This document shows positions 18,607 to 27,211 of a DNA stretch of 64,000 bases, in pieces. The notes below the pieces were generated by a model. The model did no database searches, had not been told where the DNA came from, and saw nothing but the letters and a program-made list of their open reading frames with translations. Location: assembly GCF_038051945.1 (NCBI RefSeq), contig NZ_CP150302.1, positions 6,448,001 through 6,512,000 on the forward strand. The letters are read 5' to 3'. The position numbers and the translations under genes were made by a program. Each line of letters starts with the position of its first letter. Position 1 is the stretch's first letter. Origin of the DNA: Paenibacillus sp. FSL H3-0469. Lineage in GTDB: Bacteria > Bacillota > Bacilli > Paenibacillales > Paenibacillaceae.

Positions 18607-19407
18607 ATGCCGGGAGTCTATTACTGCTACCCGCAAGGCCGTCATAAGGCGCTGACCATGAGCTATGATGACGGACGGCGGGCGGATGAACGGCTGGTCG
18701 GCCTGTTCAACCAGCATGGAATCAAGGGCAGCTTCCATTTGAATTCCGGGCTGCTTGGCGAAGGGGACCGCATCAGGGCTGATGAGGTTGCGGCTCTCTA
18801 CCATGGACATGAGGTCAGCGTGCATACGCGGAGTCATCCGACGCTGGCGCGCTGCCCGCAGGAGCTGGTCGTGGAGGAGATTATGGAGGACCGCAGGGTG
18901 CTGGAAGGACTGGTCCGCCAGCCTGTGCGCGGGATGTCTTATCCGAACGGCTCCTATACGCCGGAGATCAAGGCACTGCTGCCGCATCTGGGCATTGAAT
19001 ATGCCCGGACGGTACAGGCCACCGGAGGCTTCGCCCTGCCGGAGGACTGGCTGGAGTGGCAGGCGACCTGCCATCATAACCGGGAGCTGCTGGCTCACGG
19101 GGAGGCTTTTGTGGGGCTGCATAAGCGGCAGTATCTGTATTTGATGTATGTATGGGGACATAGCTACGAGTTCGACAATGACCATAACTGGGAGCTGATG
19201 GAGCGCTTCTGCGCCATGGCGGGCGGACGCGGCGACATCTGGTATGCGACGAATCTGGAGCTGGTGCATTACATGAAGGCTTGCCGGGGGCTGATGTTCT
19301 CGGCGGCAAGGGACTTTGTCTATAATCCGGGAGCGGCTGCTGTCTGGCTGGAGGTTGGCGGTGCAGTAGTCGAGGTGCCCGGGGGACAGACTGTGGATCT
19401 GGGTTGA
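18607..19407 (+). CDS. NodB-type polysaccharide deacetylase-like protein
   Basis: A 266-residue carbohydrate esterase 4-like protein. Motif 1 is SYDDG near residues 18-22, the metal-binding HTRSH (HxxxH) is near 77-81, and the RGMSYPNGSY segment is near 108-117. It lacks a signal peptide and the long N-terminal extensions of cell-wall deacetylases, and it lies inside a rhamnogalacturonan operon. Removal of O-acetyl groups from imported pectic oligomers is therefore my inference. GGAGG ten bases upstream supports the ATG at 18607. Confidence 0.85.
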   Translation: MPGVYYCYPQGRHKALTMSYDDGRRADERLVGLFNQHGIKGSFHLNSGLLGEGDRIRADEVAALYHGHEVSVHTRSHPTLARCPQELVVEEIMEDRRVLEGLVRQPVRGMSYPNGSYTPEIKALLPHLGIEYARTVQATGGFALPEDWLEWQATCHHNRELLAHGEAFVGLHKRQYLYLMYVWGHSYEFDNDHNWELMERFCAMAGGRGDIWYATNLELVHYMKACRGLMFSAARDFVYNPGAAAVWLEVGGAVVEVPGGQTVDLG

Positions 19408-19441
19408 TACAGAACAGGGATAGAGTGAAGGAGGATGTGTT

Positions 19442-20716
19442 GTGAATCATATGGATCATAGTCAAAAGCTGCACCGGCTGGCCGGGCTGGATATCTCCGC
19501 CGCCGGTCCAAGATGTAAAATGCTGCTCGGCGATCTGGACGGGGACGGCCGGGCTGAACTGCTGCTGGTGCAGCCGGATAACCGCCAGGATGTGCGTTAT
19601 ATTCCGCATCAGGTGCAGTGCCTGACGGCGTACAATCTGGATGGCCGTCTGTTGTGGCAGACGGGAAAGCCGGATCCGGAAGCAGGCAGCCAAGGCTCCG
19701 ATTATCCGGCGCAGATTGCCGATATCGATGGTGACGGGGCTCTGGAGGTACTGTGTGTGATGAATGACCAGCTGCATATTCTGGAGGGGGCGACGGGCAA
19801 AGTCAAATCGGTTCACCCGCTGCCGGCGAAGGAGGCTCATGACTGCATCATTATTGCCAACCTGTCAGGCGGCGATTATCCTTCCGACATCATTCTCAAA
19901 GACCGCTACCATCAGCTATGGGCGCTGGACCGGGACTTCCGGCTGCTCTGGACCCACCAGGGCAATGTGGGGCATTATCCCTGGGTGTACGATCTGGACG
20001 GTGACGGGCGCGATGAGGTGATGGCCGGATATGATCTGCTGAATGCGGAGGGCAAGATGCTATGGAGCTGCAAGGATCTGGACGATCACGCCGATTGCCT
20101 GTGGGTCGGCGATGTGAACGGAGACGGGGTACCGGAGCTGGTCATCGGCGGGAGCGTGACGGTGATGTACGGCCGTGACGGGCGCGAGCTGTGGCGGTAC
20201 GAAGGCTCTGTGGAGTCGCAGCATCTGGCGCTCGGGCGGTTCCGCCCCGACCTGCCCGGCCTGCAGATTGCGGGCCTTGACCGTCTGGTCCGCGAGGATG
20301 ACGGCAAGGGTCTGCGGGGCAAGGATGCTATGTTCCTGCTGGACCAGTCCGGCCGTGAACTGTGGAAGGAAGAGCGTACTACCGCTGGCTGGCTGACCAT
20401 TGTTGAAGCGGTCAGCCGGTTCTGGCCGGAGGCACCGGACTATATTCTGGCTTACCGCCGGGGCGAAGCTGTGCTTCCCGCTCTCTATGACGGTTATATG
20501 AACATCGTAGCCGGGTTCGCCGAGCAGGGTTATGCCGTGCACGGGGATCTGCTGGGCAGCGGAACGGAGCAGGTCATTATTTATACGGATGACCTGGCCG
20601 CCGTCTATGCTGGTCAAGCACTCCCCCTGGAAGCAGTCCACCCCGGGCAGCCGCTGCCTCAGCCCAAACGGCTGTACAGCTCCACCCTGTACCCCGGCGG
20701 TGAGGTAGCGTTGTGA
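19442..20716 (+). CDS. FG-GAP/calcium-site beta-propeller protein
   Basis: A 424-residue cytoplasmic protein with repeated calcium-binding loops: DLDGDGRAEL near 29-38, DIDGDGALEV near 95-104, DLDGDGRDEV near 187-196 and DVNGDGVPEL near 223-232. The repeat pattern and sequences such as YNLDGRLLWQTG resemble the propeller of PL11 rhamnogalacturonan lyases (YesW/YesX). This protein is shorter and lacks their N-terminal domain. It may be a lyase or a non-catalytic accessory protein. The GTG start has AAGGAGG seven bases upstream. Confidence 0.75.
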   Translation: MNHMDHSQKLHRLAGLDISAAGPRCKMLLGDLDGDGRAELLLVQPDNRQDVRYIPHQVQCLTAYNLDGRLLWQTGKPDPEAGSQGSDYPAQIADIDGDGALEVLCVMNDQLHILEGATGKVKSVHPLPAKEAHDCIIIANLSGGDYPSDIILKDRYHQLWALDRDFRLLWTHQGNVGHYPWVYDLDGDGRDEVMAGYDLLNAEGKMLWSCKDLDDHADCLWVGDVNGDGVPELVIGGSVTVMYGRDGRELWRYEGSVESQHLALGRFRPDLPGLQIAGLDRLVREDDGKGLRGKDAMFLLDQSGRELWKEERTTAGWLTIVEAVSRFWPEAPDYILAYRRGEAVLPALYDGYMNIVAGFAEQGYAVHGDLLGSGTEQVIIYTDDLAAVYAGQALPLEAVHPGQPLPQPKRLYSSTLYPGGEVAL

Positions 20717-23292
20717 TGGGGAGCGGGGACGAGAAGGCGGTGTTGAGTGCCGAGGAAGGGCATGCCGTGAAGGGTGCTGCATTGAGAGCGGAGTTGGTGA
20801 ATAGTGATGCCGTGCAGGATAGTGCATTGAGAGCGGATTCCGTGAAGAGTACCGTGAAAAGTAGCACACCGGGCAGCAGAGGTGAGGTTGCGCAGGCCAA
20901 CGTTCCAGCCTACTTTGATCCGCGTCATTCCATCGTCCGTACCGCTGGAGATCATACAGAATCCATGCTGGCGGTTATAGCGAACCGCTATATTGGTGCG
21001 AATCCGCCGCAGCCTCCGGTCTACCGCGTGCATCTTACGGACAGCTTCCCGCGGCTGGCGGATTGCCGGTACGAGATGAACCTGAAGGAGCGGCTGCTTG
21101 AACTGGAGGACGGGGAATTTGTCTATGTCTGGGGGAAGCTATGGAGCGATGCAGATAGCGAAATCCCGCTCGCCCTCAGCTGCTTCGGTCCGGTGACGGT
21201 CTATGTTAACAGCGTTGCCGTGTTCGCGTCCAATCTCAACGATGATGTGTTCCCGGACCGCAAGGCGTTCTTTCGTACCGGGCTGACGGCAGGCTGGAAT
21301 CACTTCCTGCTGGAGTGTACCGCAGTCGGCACCGGCTGCGGCGGGATTTTTGGCACCGGGAGCGTGAAGGGCGCACCGCTGCATTTTCTGGACCCGACTG
21401 CGGAGCGCAGCGGCTGTGAGGGCTGGATCTACAGCGCGCCGCAGCAGAGCAGATGGACGCTGCAGCCGGAGGGCGGCGGCGCTCCAGAGGGAGAGGCTGC
21501 GGCGCACCGGGCGGAGCCTTCGCGGCGCGTCCGCTGCGGCGAAGCCGCGGAGGCCGCCGAAGCTGCGCTGGCGGCCCGCTGTGCCTGGTATCCGGCGGCC
21601 GGCTGGCCGGATGACGAGGCACAGCGCGGGAATCTCGCGCGCGTGCTCGGCGCGGAGCCCGGCGCGAAGGCGCTGGCCTGGAGCCGGCTGGCGGTGAGTG
21701 CGCCGGGAGGAATGGACGTCCGGCTGTCCCTCCGCAGCCGGGATGTAGCGGCACTCAAGGTCTACGTGGATGGCAGGCTTGCCGCCATCCAGTCCGAAGA
21801 GAGTGCCGGCTTTGAGTGCATGCTGCCGCTGGGCTTCGGCAACCATGACCTGCTGGTCGAGGCCGTGTGCGGCGGCCCCGGGTGGGGCTTCGAGCTGGAA
21901 GCAGCTGCGGCTGGGAATGCCGCAGAGGTAGAGGTGAAGGTACAAGTGGAGACTGAGTCTGGCGGGGGGATTGCGGAAGCTTTACCACCCCCCTATCCGC
22001 AGGGAAGCATGAATAAGGGAGCTTGTGCCAGTGGAGTCCGCGGCACACTGAAGCTGGTGAGTCCTTACCCGGTGGAAGGGCAGACCGGACCATGGCTGTA
22101 CCTGGGCCCGTTTCTGCAATCGGCAGCACCGCAGCCTATGGAAGCGGCTTCGATGGATGCTCCCTTCGGTGAAGGGGCAGAGGAATGCTTTTGGCGGGTG
22201 GACCGTCCTGGCGGCGCAGTCAGGCCCTATCTGGAGAGTGCGCTGTACGGCCGCTGGAATTATCCGCTCGGGGTAACCCTATATGGTCTGCTGCGTACCG
22301 GTCAGGCTCTGGGCGATCCTCATTATTCTGCTTATACCAGAGGACATATTGAGCAGTGTACCCGGCTTCATGCTTATTCGCTCTGGGACCGCAGCCGCTA
22401 TGGTGCTCCGGGGATCAACCAGCAACTTGCGCTCATGGACTCACTGGATGACTGCGGCTCCTTCGGTGCGACAATGCTGGCTGCCCATGCCGAACAGCCG
22501 CTGCATGGAGCACCCGAAACAGCGGCGTATATCGCCCGGTATATTCATGAGACGCAGTCCCGAGATGAGGATGGGGCGCTATACCGGACACGGGGCACCA
22601 CCGACTTTATGCAGGGAACGATGTGGTGCGATGATCTGTATATGAGCACTCCGTTCCTGAGCCGGTATTATCTGCTGACGGGTGATCCCGCTTATTTGGA
22701 AGATGCGGTGTCGCAATTTCTCCATTACCGTAATCGGCTGTTCCAGCCGGAGCTTGGCATTATGCATCATGTGTATGACTACAAATTCAGCAAGCCGAAC
22801 GGTGTAGCCTGGGGCAGGGGCAACGGCTGGGTGCTGTTCTCGCTGACTGAACTGCTGGAGGTGCTGCCGGAGCAGCATCCGCAGCGGGAAGAACTGTTGG
22901 AGTATTACCGGTTGCTGTGCGAAGGGTATTTACGGCTCCAGGACGCCGCAGGATTATGGCATCAGGTTCTGACCGATCCCGATTCTTATGCGGAGGCATC
23001 CTGTTCCTCGATGTTCGTGTATGCTTTTGCGCACGGCGTGCGTAGAGGGTGGCTGACAGAGCCCTATCCATATGCCGATGCAGCGCTGCGCGGCTGGACG
23101 GCGCTGGCCGAATACTGCATCGACCATCAGGGGAATGTCTATGGCGTCTGCCGGGGCTCGGGCTATTCCTTCAACAAACTATATTACAAAGAACAGCTCA
23201 CCTGGCAGCTCAACGATACTCACGGAATCGGCATAGTGCTGCTGGCCGGTATTGAAGCGCTTGAGCTCACACGGGAGCTGGAGGCGCAGTAG
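20716..23292 (+). CDS. Large GH105-type unsaturated rhamnogalacturonyl hydrolase
   Basis: A protein of 858 residues. The C-terminal half (about 500-855) is a GH105 alpha/alpha barrel with the catalytic-Asp segment MWCDDLYMSTPFLSRYY near 635-652 and GVAWGRGNGWVLFSL near 693-707. It would hydrolyse the unsaturated galacturonic acid left by lyases. YteR-type relatives have only about 370 residues. Here the N-terminal half holds a degenerate leader with ALRAELV/ALRADSV repeats, a beta-rich domain and GC-rich Ala/Glu linkers. The start overlaps the previous stop (TGATG). Confidence 0.85.
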   Translation: MGSGDEKAVLSAEEGHAVKGAALRAELVNSDAVQDSALRADSVKSTVKSSTPGSRGEVAQANVPAYFDPRHSIVRTAGDHTESMLAVIANRYIGANPPQPPVYRVHLTDSFPRLADCRYEMNLKERLLELEDGEFVYVWGKLWSDADSEIPLALSCFGPVTVYVNSVAVFASNLNDDVFPDRKAFFRTGLTAGWNHFLLECTAVGTGCGGIFGTGSVKGAPLHFLDPTAERSGCEGWIYSAPQQSRWTLQPEGGGAPEGEAAAHRAEPSRRVRCGEAAEAAEAALAARCAWYPAAGWPDDEAQRGNLARVLGAEPGAKALAWSRLAVSAPGGMDVRLSLRSRDVAALKVYVDGRLAAIQSEESAGFECMLPLGFGNHDLLVEAVCGGPGWGFELEAAAAGNAAEVEVKVQVETESGGGIAEALPPPYPQGSMNKGACASGVRGTLKLVSPYPVEGQTGPWLYLGPFLQSAAPQPMEAASMDAPFGEGAEECFWRVDRPGGAVRPYLESALYGRWNYPLGVTLYGLLRTGQALGDPHYSAYTRGHIEQCTRLHAYSLWDRSRYGAPGINQQLALMDSLDDCGSFGATMLAAHAEQPLHGAPETAAYIARYIHETQSRDEDGALYRTRGTTDFMQGTMWCDDLYMSTPFLSRYYLLTGDPAYLEDAVSQFLHYRNRLFQPELGIMHHVYDYKFSKPNGVAWGRGNGWVLFSLTELLEVLPEQHPQREELLEYYRLLCEGYLRLQDAAGLWHQVLTDPDSYAEASCSSMFVYAFAHGVRRGWLTEPYPYADAALRGWTALAEYCIDHQGNVYGVCRGSGYSFNKLYYKEQLTWQLNDTHGIGIVLLAGIEALELTRELEAQ

Positions 23293-23391
23293 TATAAGTT
23301 GTAATGTAATGAAGGCGGCTTAGAAAAGTAATTTTGATCTTACTGGGAGCGAACGTACCGGGGAAGCAGGCCTTGTGCAGGTTGGTAGCCA

Positions 23392-23560
23392 GAATGAAAG
23401 GGATAAATCCCATTGATTTAGCTGAAAGTGGGCGGTGAGCGAAAATGAGAGGGATAAATCCCTCTTAGCCGTCAGAATGAGGAGCACAAGTGCACTTGAA
23501 TTCGCTGAAAACGGCTGTGGAACGTAAATGAGGAGCACAAGTGCTCCTGAATTTCAGTAA
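23392..23560. repeat. Intergenic palindromic repeat cluster
   Basis: Two units with core AGGGATAAATCCC (near 23398 and 23450) are followed by two units with core AGGAGCACAAGTG. The perfect palindrome AGGAGCAC-AA-GTGCTCCT is at 23531-23548. Spacing and flanks such as GCTGAAAGTGGGCGGTGAG resemble the 51-bp units near 2.4 kb. There is no gene between 23293 and 23570. Confidence 0.85.
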
Positions 23561-23570
23561 TTTTGCAAAA

Positions 23571-25060
23571 AACATAACACGGTATATCAACAGGGGGCTG
23601 GTTACCTAAAAAGGATATCTTTCCACCTTCGTCTGAGGGAGATTTTGCTGGGGGAGCGCTCAAAAGACAAAAAAAAGCCTTCTTCCAATTTAACGTTAAC
23701 AACACCCGTTTTTTTGGATTGGTCTAGCTTCAGTTGTTTGTCTTTGTTAGTAAAAGAGAATGCGCTCTTTTGTCAGCCGTTTGGGATGGATCCTTGGCCT
23801 GCCACCCTTTTTCCTTCGCCCCTTGCTGGTTCGCGTCTTGACCCAGTTAAGATGGTTTAGAAAATCCGTGTATTCTCCAGTCAAATACAACCGGAATACT
23901 GCTAATACTCGCCCGATTCGCTGGTGGGGGGCATGGCGCAAACGAAGGTGCTCACATAGCACATAAGCAATCAGATTTAAATAAATCTGGTTCCATACCG
24001 CGGCCGGTGTACAACTGCTGTACAGTTTTTTGAGGTGGAGGCTCGACTTCATGAACTTAAAAAAGAGTTCCACCTTCCAACGATACCGGTACAACTCCGC
24101 CACCTCTGCCGCCGTCACATCCCAGCGATTCGTCAGGACACGAGCCGGGTGAGATTTTCCTTTCTTGTCCACATAGGTGTACTCCACGAGTCGAAACCTA
24201 CCTGTTTCCCCGGTTTCCGGCGAAGTGATTTCCACCGTGGCATCCTGTTTCAGAAAAGGCTTCGTGACTTTCCGCGTCCGGAGAACCTTCGCCTTGCTAT
24301 TGTTCTTCAGACGGGCAACAAACTTGATTCCACTGCGCTCCCAGGCTATAAATTGCGCATAATGGATGTAGCCCCGGTCCAGCAAATAAGTGAATGCTTT
24401 CTGGAGCACCAGGTGCTTCAGGACTTCCGAATCCAAGTCCGCCACCGTTCCAGTGGACAGCACCGAAGCAGTAGGAATGGCGCTAGATTCGCCGGTTAAC
24501 TGCACGCAGGTGTGCAGTTTCACCGCATTCGTCCCGGCTTGCTGAAACGCCCACTCCCCGCGAAGCTTTCCCACGGTTATGGTGGAGGAATCGACGGCTG
24601 CTAAAGGACCGAGTTTCTGTAAGTGCTTGGGCAGAGGAGGTCCTTCTCTTTCCAGTAACTGCTGGAGGCGGGAGTGATAGAGGTCTCGCAGCTGTTCAGG
24701 TGGTAATTGGCTGAGCCTCCGGTTCAGAGACGATTGGTGGATGGAGGTCACCCCGGTCCACTCTTGATAGCACGGCGTCCGCACCAGAGTGTCTACTATA
24801 TTTTGTACTCCGGGACGACGACTCAATAGGGCTTCTAAAAAAAGAAAGACAGTACTGCCCCAGTTCAGTTTTTTGGCGTATCGGTCACCGAACAACAAGC
24901 GACTCTTCGTTTCTAACCATGAAGTGACTTGACACAACAACCCTTTTTCCGCTAACTTATAAAGCAAGAGATCTCCTTTCGTGGGTGTCGTAACAACTTC
25001 TACGATAAAGGAATCTCTTTTTTTGTGCAATTTTTTGGACTTCCATTACATGGTAGGTTG
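23571..25060 (-). mobile_element. IS4-family insertion sequence
   Basis: About 1.49 kb carrying one transposase. The 9-bp direct repeat TTTGCAAAA flanks it at 23562-23570 and 25061-25069 and is a candidate target duplication. Just inside, the ends AACATAACACGG and, inverted, AACCTACCATGT match at 8 of 12 positions. The exact ends are uncertain because TTTTGCAAAA is itself palindromic and could belong to the inverted repeats. The element sits inside the intergenic palindromic repeats. Confidence 0.7.
23747..25030 (-). CDS. IS4-family DDE transposase
   Basis: A 427-residue transposase with the DDE pattern: Asp in AVDSSTI (near 146), Asp in LLDRGY (near 219), and Glu in the YRYRWKVELFFKFMK signature (near 322-336). 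That signature fits the IS4 family Y-2-R-3-E-6-K motif. A basic C-terminus (TSKGRRKKGGRPRIHPKR) follows. The frame is intact, so the element may be active. The TTG at 25030 lacks a clear ribosome site; an internal TTG after GAAAGGAG (near 24965) is another possible start. Confidence 0.9.
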   Translation of the reverse strand: MHKKRDSFIVEVVTTPTKGDLLLYKLAEKGLLCQVTSWLETKSRLLFGDRYAKKLNWGSTVFLFLEALLSRRPGVQNIVDTLVRTPCYQEWTGVTSIHQSSLNRRLSQLPPEQLRDLYHSRLQQLLEREGPPLPKHLQKLGPLAAVDSSTITVGKLRGEWAFQQAGTNAVKLHTCVQLTGESSAIPTASVLSTGTVADLDSEVLKHLVLQKAFTYLLDRGYIHYAQFIAWERSGIKFVARLKNNSKAKVLRTRKVTKPFLKQDATVEITSPETGETGRFRLVEYTYVDKKGKSHPARVLTNRWDVTAAEVAELYRYRWKVELFFKFMKSSLHLKKLYSSCTPAAVWNQIYLNLIAYVLCEHLRLRHAPHQRIGRVLAVFRLYLTGEYTDFLNHLNWVKTRTSKGRRKKGGRPRIHPKRLTKERILFY

Positions 25061-25084
25061 TTTGCAAAATTCCTGCCTGAATTT

Positions 25085-25135
25085 GCCAAAAGCAGGCTTG
25101 GAGCGCAAATGAGGGGCATTAGTGCCCCTGAATTC
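25085..25135. repeat. Intergenic palindromic repeat unit
   Basis: Core AGGGGCA-TTAG-TGCCCCT at 25112-25129, with flanks AGCGCAAATG and CTGAATTCCCC. It is a relative of the units at 23.5 kb on the other side of the insertion sequence. Confidence 0.75.
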
Positions 25136-25150
25136 CCCATAGGCACACAA

Positions 25151-25189
25151 AACCCCGCAGGCGAAATTTGCTTCCTGCGGGGTTTTTGC
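25151..25189. terminator. Hairpin terminator
   Basis: AACCCCGCAGG pairs with CCTGCGGGGTT, followed on the plus strand by a T-run and preceded by an A-run. It could end the minus-strand small gene at 25232-25411. Confidence 0.65.
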
Positions 25190-25231
25190 GTGTAGTGCCT
25201 TACGGGTATGTAGCACAGGCAGGCTGTGCGG

Positions 25232-25411
25232 TTAATCCTTATCGATCAGCTCGAGCTTTTCAAGGATCTTAAGGGTGGTAACGGCGGATAATTGTACAGC
25301 TAGCTGAATGCTGGCCTTGCTGTTTCCACTTTGCTCCAAGGCAGCTTGGTTCTCGGATAATACTTCTTCCGTCACCTGCTGGATCAGACTTTTAACGATC
25401 TCATTATTCAT
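25232..25411 (-). CDS. Small hypothetical protein (59 aa)
   Basis: An intact frame from ATG at 25411 with an AAGGAGGAG site six bases upstream. The product begins MNNEIVKSLIQQVTEEVLSE and is almost entirely charged, Leu-rich amphipathic helix ending LEKLELIDKD. It has no membrane segment and no family that I recognise. The ribosome site and terminator position make translation likely. Confidence 0.7.
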   Translation of the reverse strand: MNNEIVKSLIQQVTEEVLSENQAALEQSGNSKASIQLAVQLSAVTTLKILEKLELIDKD

Positions 25412-25613
25412 AATAGGCTCCTCCTTCCGAATGTAAATCCTCTCATTCTATATTTCGGCCTGACCCAGGATTTTACTTAGGGAGCAGGGAATGTTATCCG
25501 CTAATCTGAAGGAAATCCACATATAACACAGACTTGGAGCGGAATCTGTAGTAAACTGGAAGGAATGTATTGTACGCCTGCAATTATTCTACAGAAAAGA
25601 ATGTGATCAATGT

Positions 25614-26999
25614 ATGCAGCTTCAAGCTCCTCAACCGGCCAAGAAATGGCTGGAAAAATATCTGTCCGGAGACAGCATGGATTATCGGCAAATTATCGCC
25701 TTGTTTCTGCCTATTCTCATTGACCAGGCTTTCATTATCGGACTGAATCTGGTCAACACTGCGATGATCAGCTCGTCAGGGATGGCGGCGGTCAGCGCGG
25801 TGAATATGGTGGATTCCCTGAATATTTTTCTGATCAATGTGTTTGTGGCGATTGCGACCGGGGGGACAGTGGTGGTTGCACAGTATAAAGGAAGCAGGAA
25901 CGACCGCATGGTCTCCCAGGCTACAGCCGGCTCGGTAACCTCGGTCTCGCTGCTTGCGGTGGGAATCGGTCTGCTGCTGATGTCCTTCCATACGCCAATT
26001 CTGAATCTGTTGTTCGGGACGGCGTCCGCTGATGTGCTGGACAATGCCCGGGTCTATATGATCGGCAGCAGCATCTCTTATCTGGGGATTGCTGTGGTTC
26101 AGGCGGTATGCGGTGCGCTGCGGGGCGTGGGCCGGACGCGGGCTTCGCTGATGCTGTCACTGATTATGAACGTGCTGTACGTTATCCTCAATGTTGTCTT
26201 TATTAATCTGCTGGACATGGGTGTGCTGGGCATGACACTTGCGGTCAATATTGCGCGTTATGTGGGGATGGCCTGTGCCTTGATCTATCTGTTCAAGTTC
26301 GATTCGGTACTGCGTGTGCAGTTCCGCGACCTGTTCCATGTACCAATTACGATGTTGCGCAAAATCATGTTCATCGGCGTACCGTTCGCCGCAGAGCAGA
26401 TGTTCTTCAACGGCGGCAAGCTGCTGACGCAGATTTTCATTGTCAGCCTTGGCACGTATGCCATCGCCACGAATGCGATTGCCGGATCACTGGCGATGGT
26501 CTTTCAGATTCCGGCCAGTGCGCTGTCGCTGACGATTGTGACCGTGGTCGGCCAGTGTATCGGACGGGGGGATGTGGCGGATGCCCGGAAGTTCATCAAG
26601 TCCTTCCTGTGGATCGGTTCCGCCTCTTACGCCTTGGTGGCCTTGATCCTGATGCCGCTGTTCCACCCGCTGGTGTCTATTTTCTCCCCGCCTGCGGAGA
26701 TTATCGATGATCTGTTCGTGGTGCTGCTGGTCAATGCAATCGCCCAGATTCCGCTGTGGGCGTTCAGCTTCATTCTGCCATCGGCGCTGCGGGCAGCCGG
26801 AGATTCCCGCTTCACCTCAATTGCTTCAATGCTGACGATGTGGCTGTTCCGGGTGGTGTTCGGCTATATTCTCGGGATTGTACTGGGCTACGGGGTGCTG
26901 GGGGTATGGCTGGCGATGAACTGCGAGTGGGCGGTCCGCGGAGCGGTATTCCTGTGGCGCTTCCGGGGCAAGAAGTGGTATGCGCACAAGCTGATCTAG
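25614..26999 (+). CDS. MATE family efflux transporter
   Basis: A 461-residue, twelve-helix multidrug and toxin extrusion protein that exports cationic compounds using an ion gradient. The N-terminal IIALFLPILIDQAFIIGLNLVNTAMIS and the repeat in the second half (RKIMFIGVPFAAEQMFFNGGK) fit MATE proteins of the NorM/DinF-like branch. The ribosome site AAAAGA is weak. The gene stands alone and is followed by a strong terminator. Confidence 0.92.
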   Translation: MQLQAPQPAKKWLEKYLSGDSMDYRQIIALFLPILIDQAFIIGLNLVNTAMISSSGMAAVSAVNMVDSLNIFLINVFVAIATGGTVVVAQYKGSRNDRMVSQATAGSVTSVSLLAVGIGLLLMSFHTPILNLLFGTASADVLDNARVYMIGSSISYLGIAVVQAVCGALRGVGRTRASLMLSLIMNVLYVILNVVFINLLDMGVLGMTLAVNIARYVGMACALIYLFKFDSVLRVQFRDLFHVPITMLRKIMFIGVPFAAEQMFFNGGKLLTQIFIVSLGTYAIATNAIAGSLAMVFQIPASALSLTIVTVVGQCIGRGDVADARKFIKSFLWIGSASYALVALILMPLFHPLVSIFSPPAEIIDDLFVVLLVNAIAQIPLWAFSFILPSALRAAGDSRFTSIASMLTMWLFRVVFGYILGIVLGYGVLGVWLAMNCEWAVRGAVFLWRFRGKKWYAHKLI

Positions 27000-27010
27000 A
27001 TCCTGCCGGT

Positions 27011-27040
27011 AAGAAGACTCCTGATTCAGGGGTCTTCTTT
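27011..27040 (+). terminator. Terminator after MATE gene
   Basis: AAGAAGACTCCTG pairs with CAGGGGTCTTCTT and ends in a T-run, 11 bases after the stop codon. Confidence 0.85.
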
Positions 27041-27160
27041 GTTATGCAGTCAGCCGGAATCATCTATAAAAAGCACGGTACAACCTTTAATTTCAGGTAA
27101 GACGCACTTTGGTCCGTATGCTACGATTTGGGTGGTGAAGGAGGAGGCTCCCATATTAGC

Positions 27161-27174
27161 TGTAAGCGCTTAAC
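27161..27174 (+). promoter_or_regulatory. Catabolite-responsive (cre-like) site
   Basis: TGTAAGCGCTTAAC fits the CcpA cre consensus TGWAANCGNTNWCA except for its last two bases and lies 37 bases before the xylanase start. Carbon-catabolite control of the xylanase is an inference. Confidence 0.5.
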
Positions 27175-27211
27175 TCATTAAAACCCAAATTCATACAGAG
27201 GAGTGCAATGC

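Noticed and set aside
21429..21758. Several Arg/Ala-rich open frames in both directions
   Set aside because: Artefacts of very high GC in the linker of the GH105 fusion.
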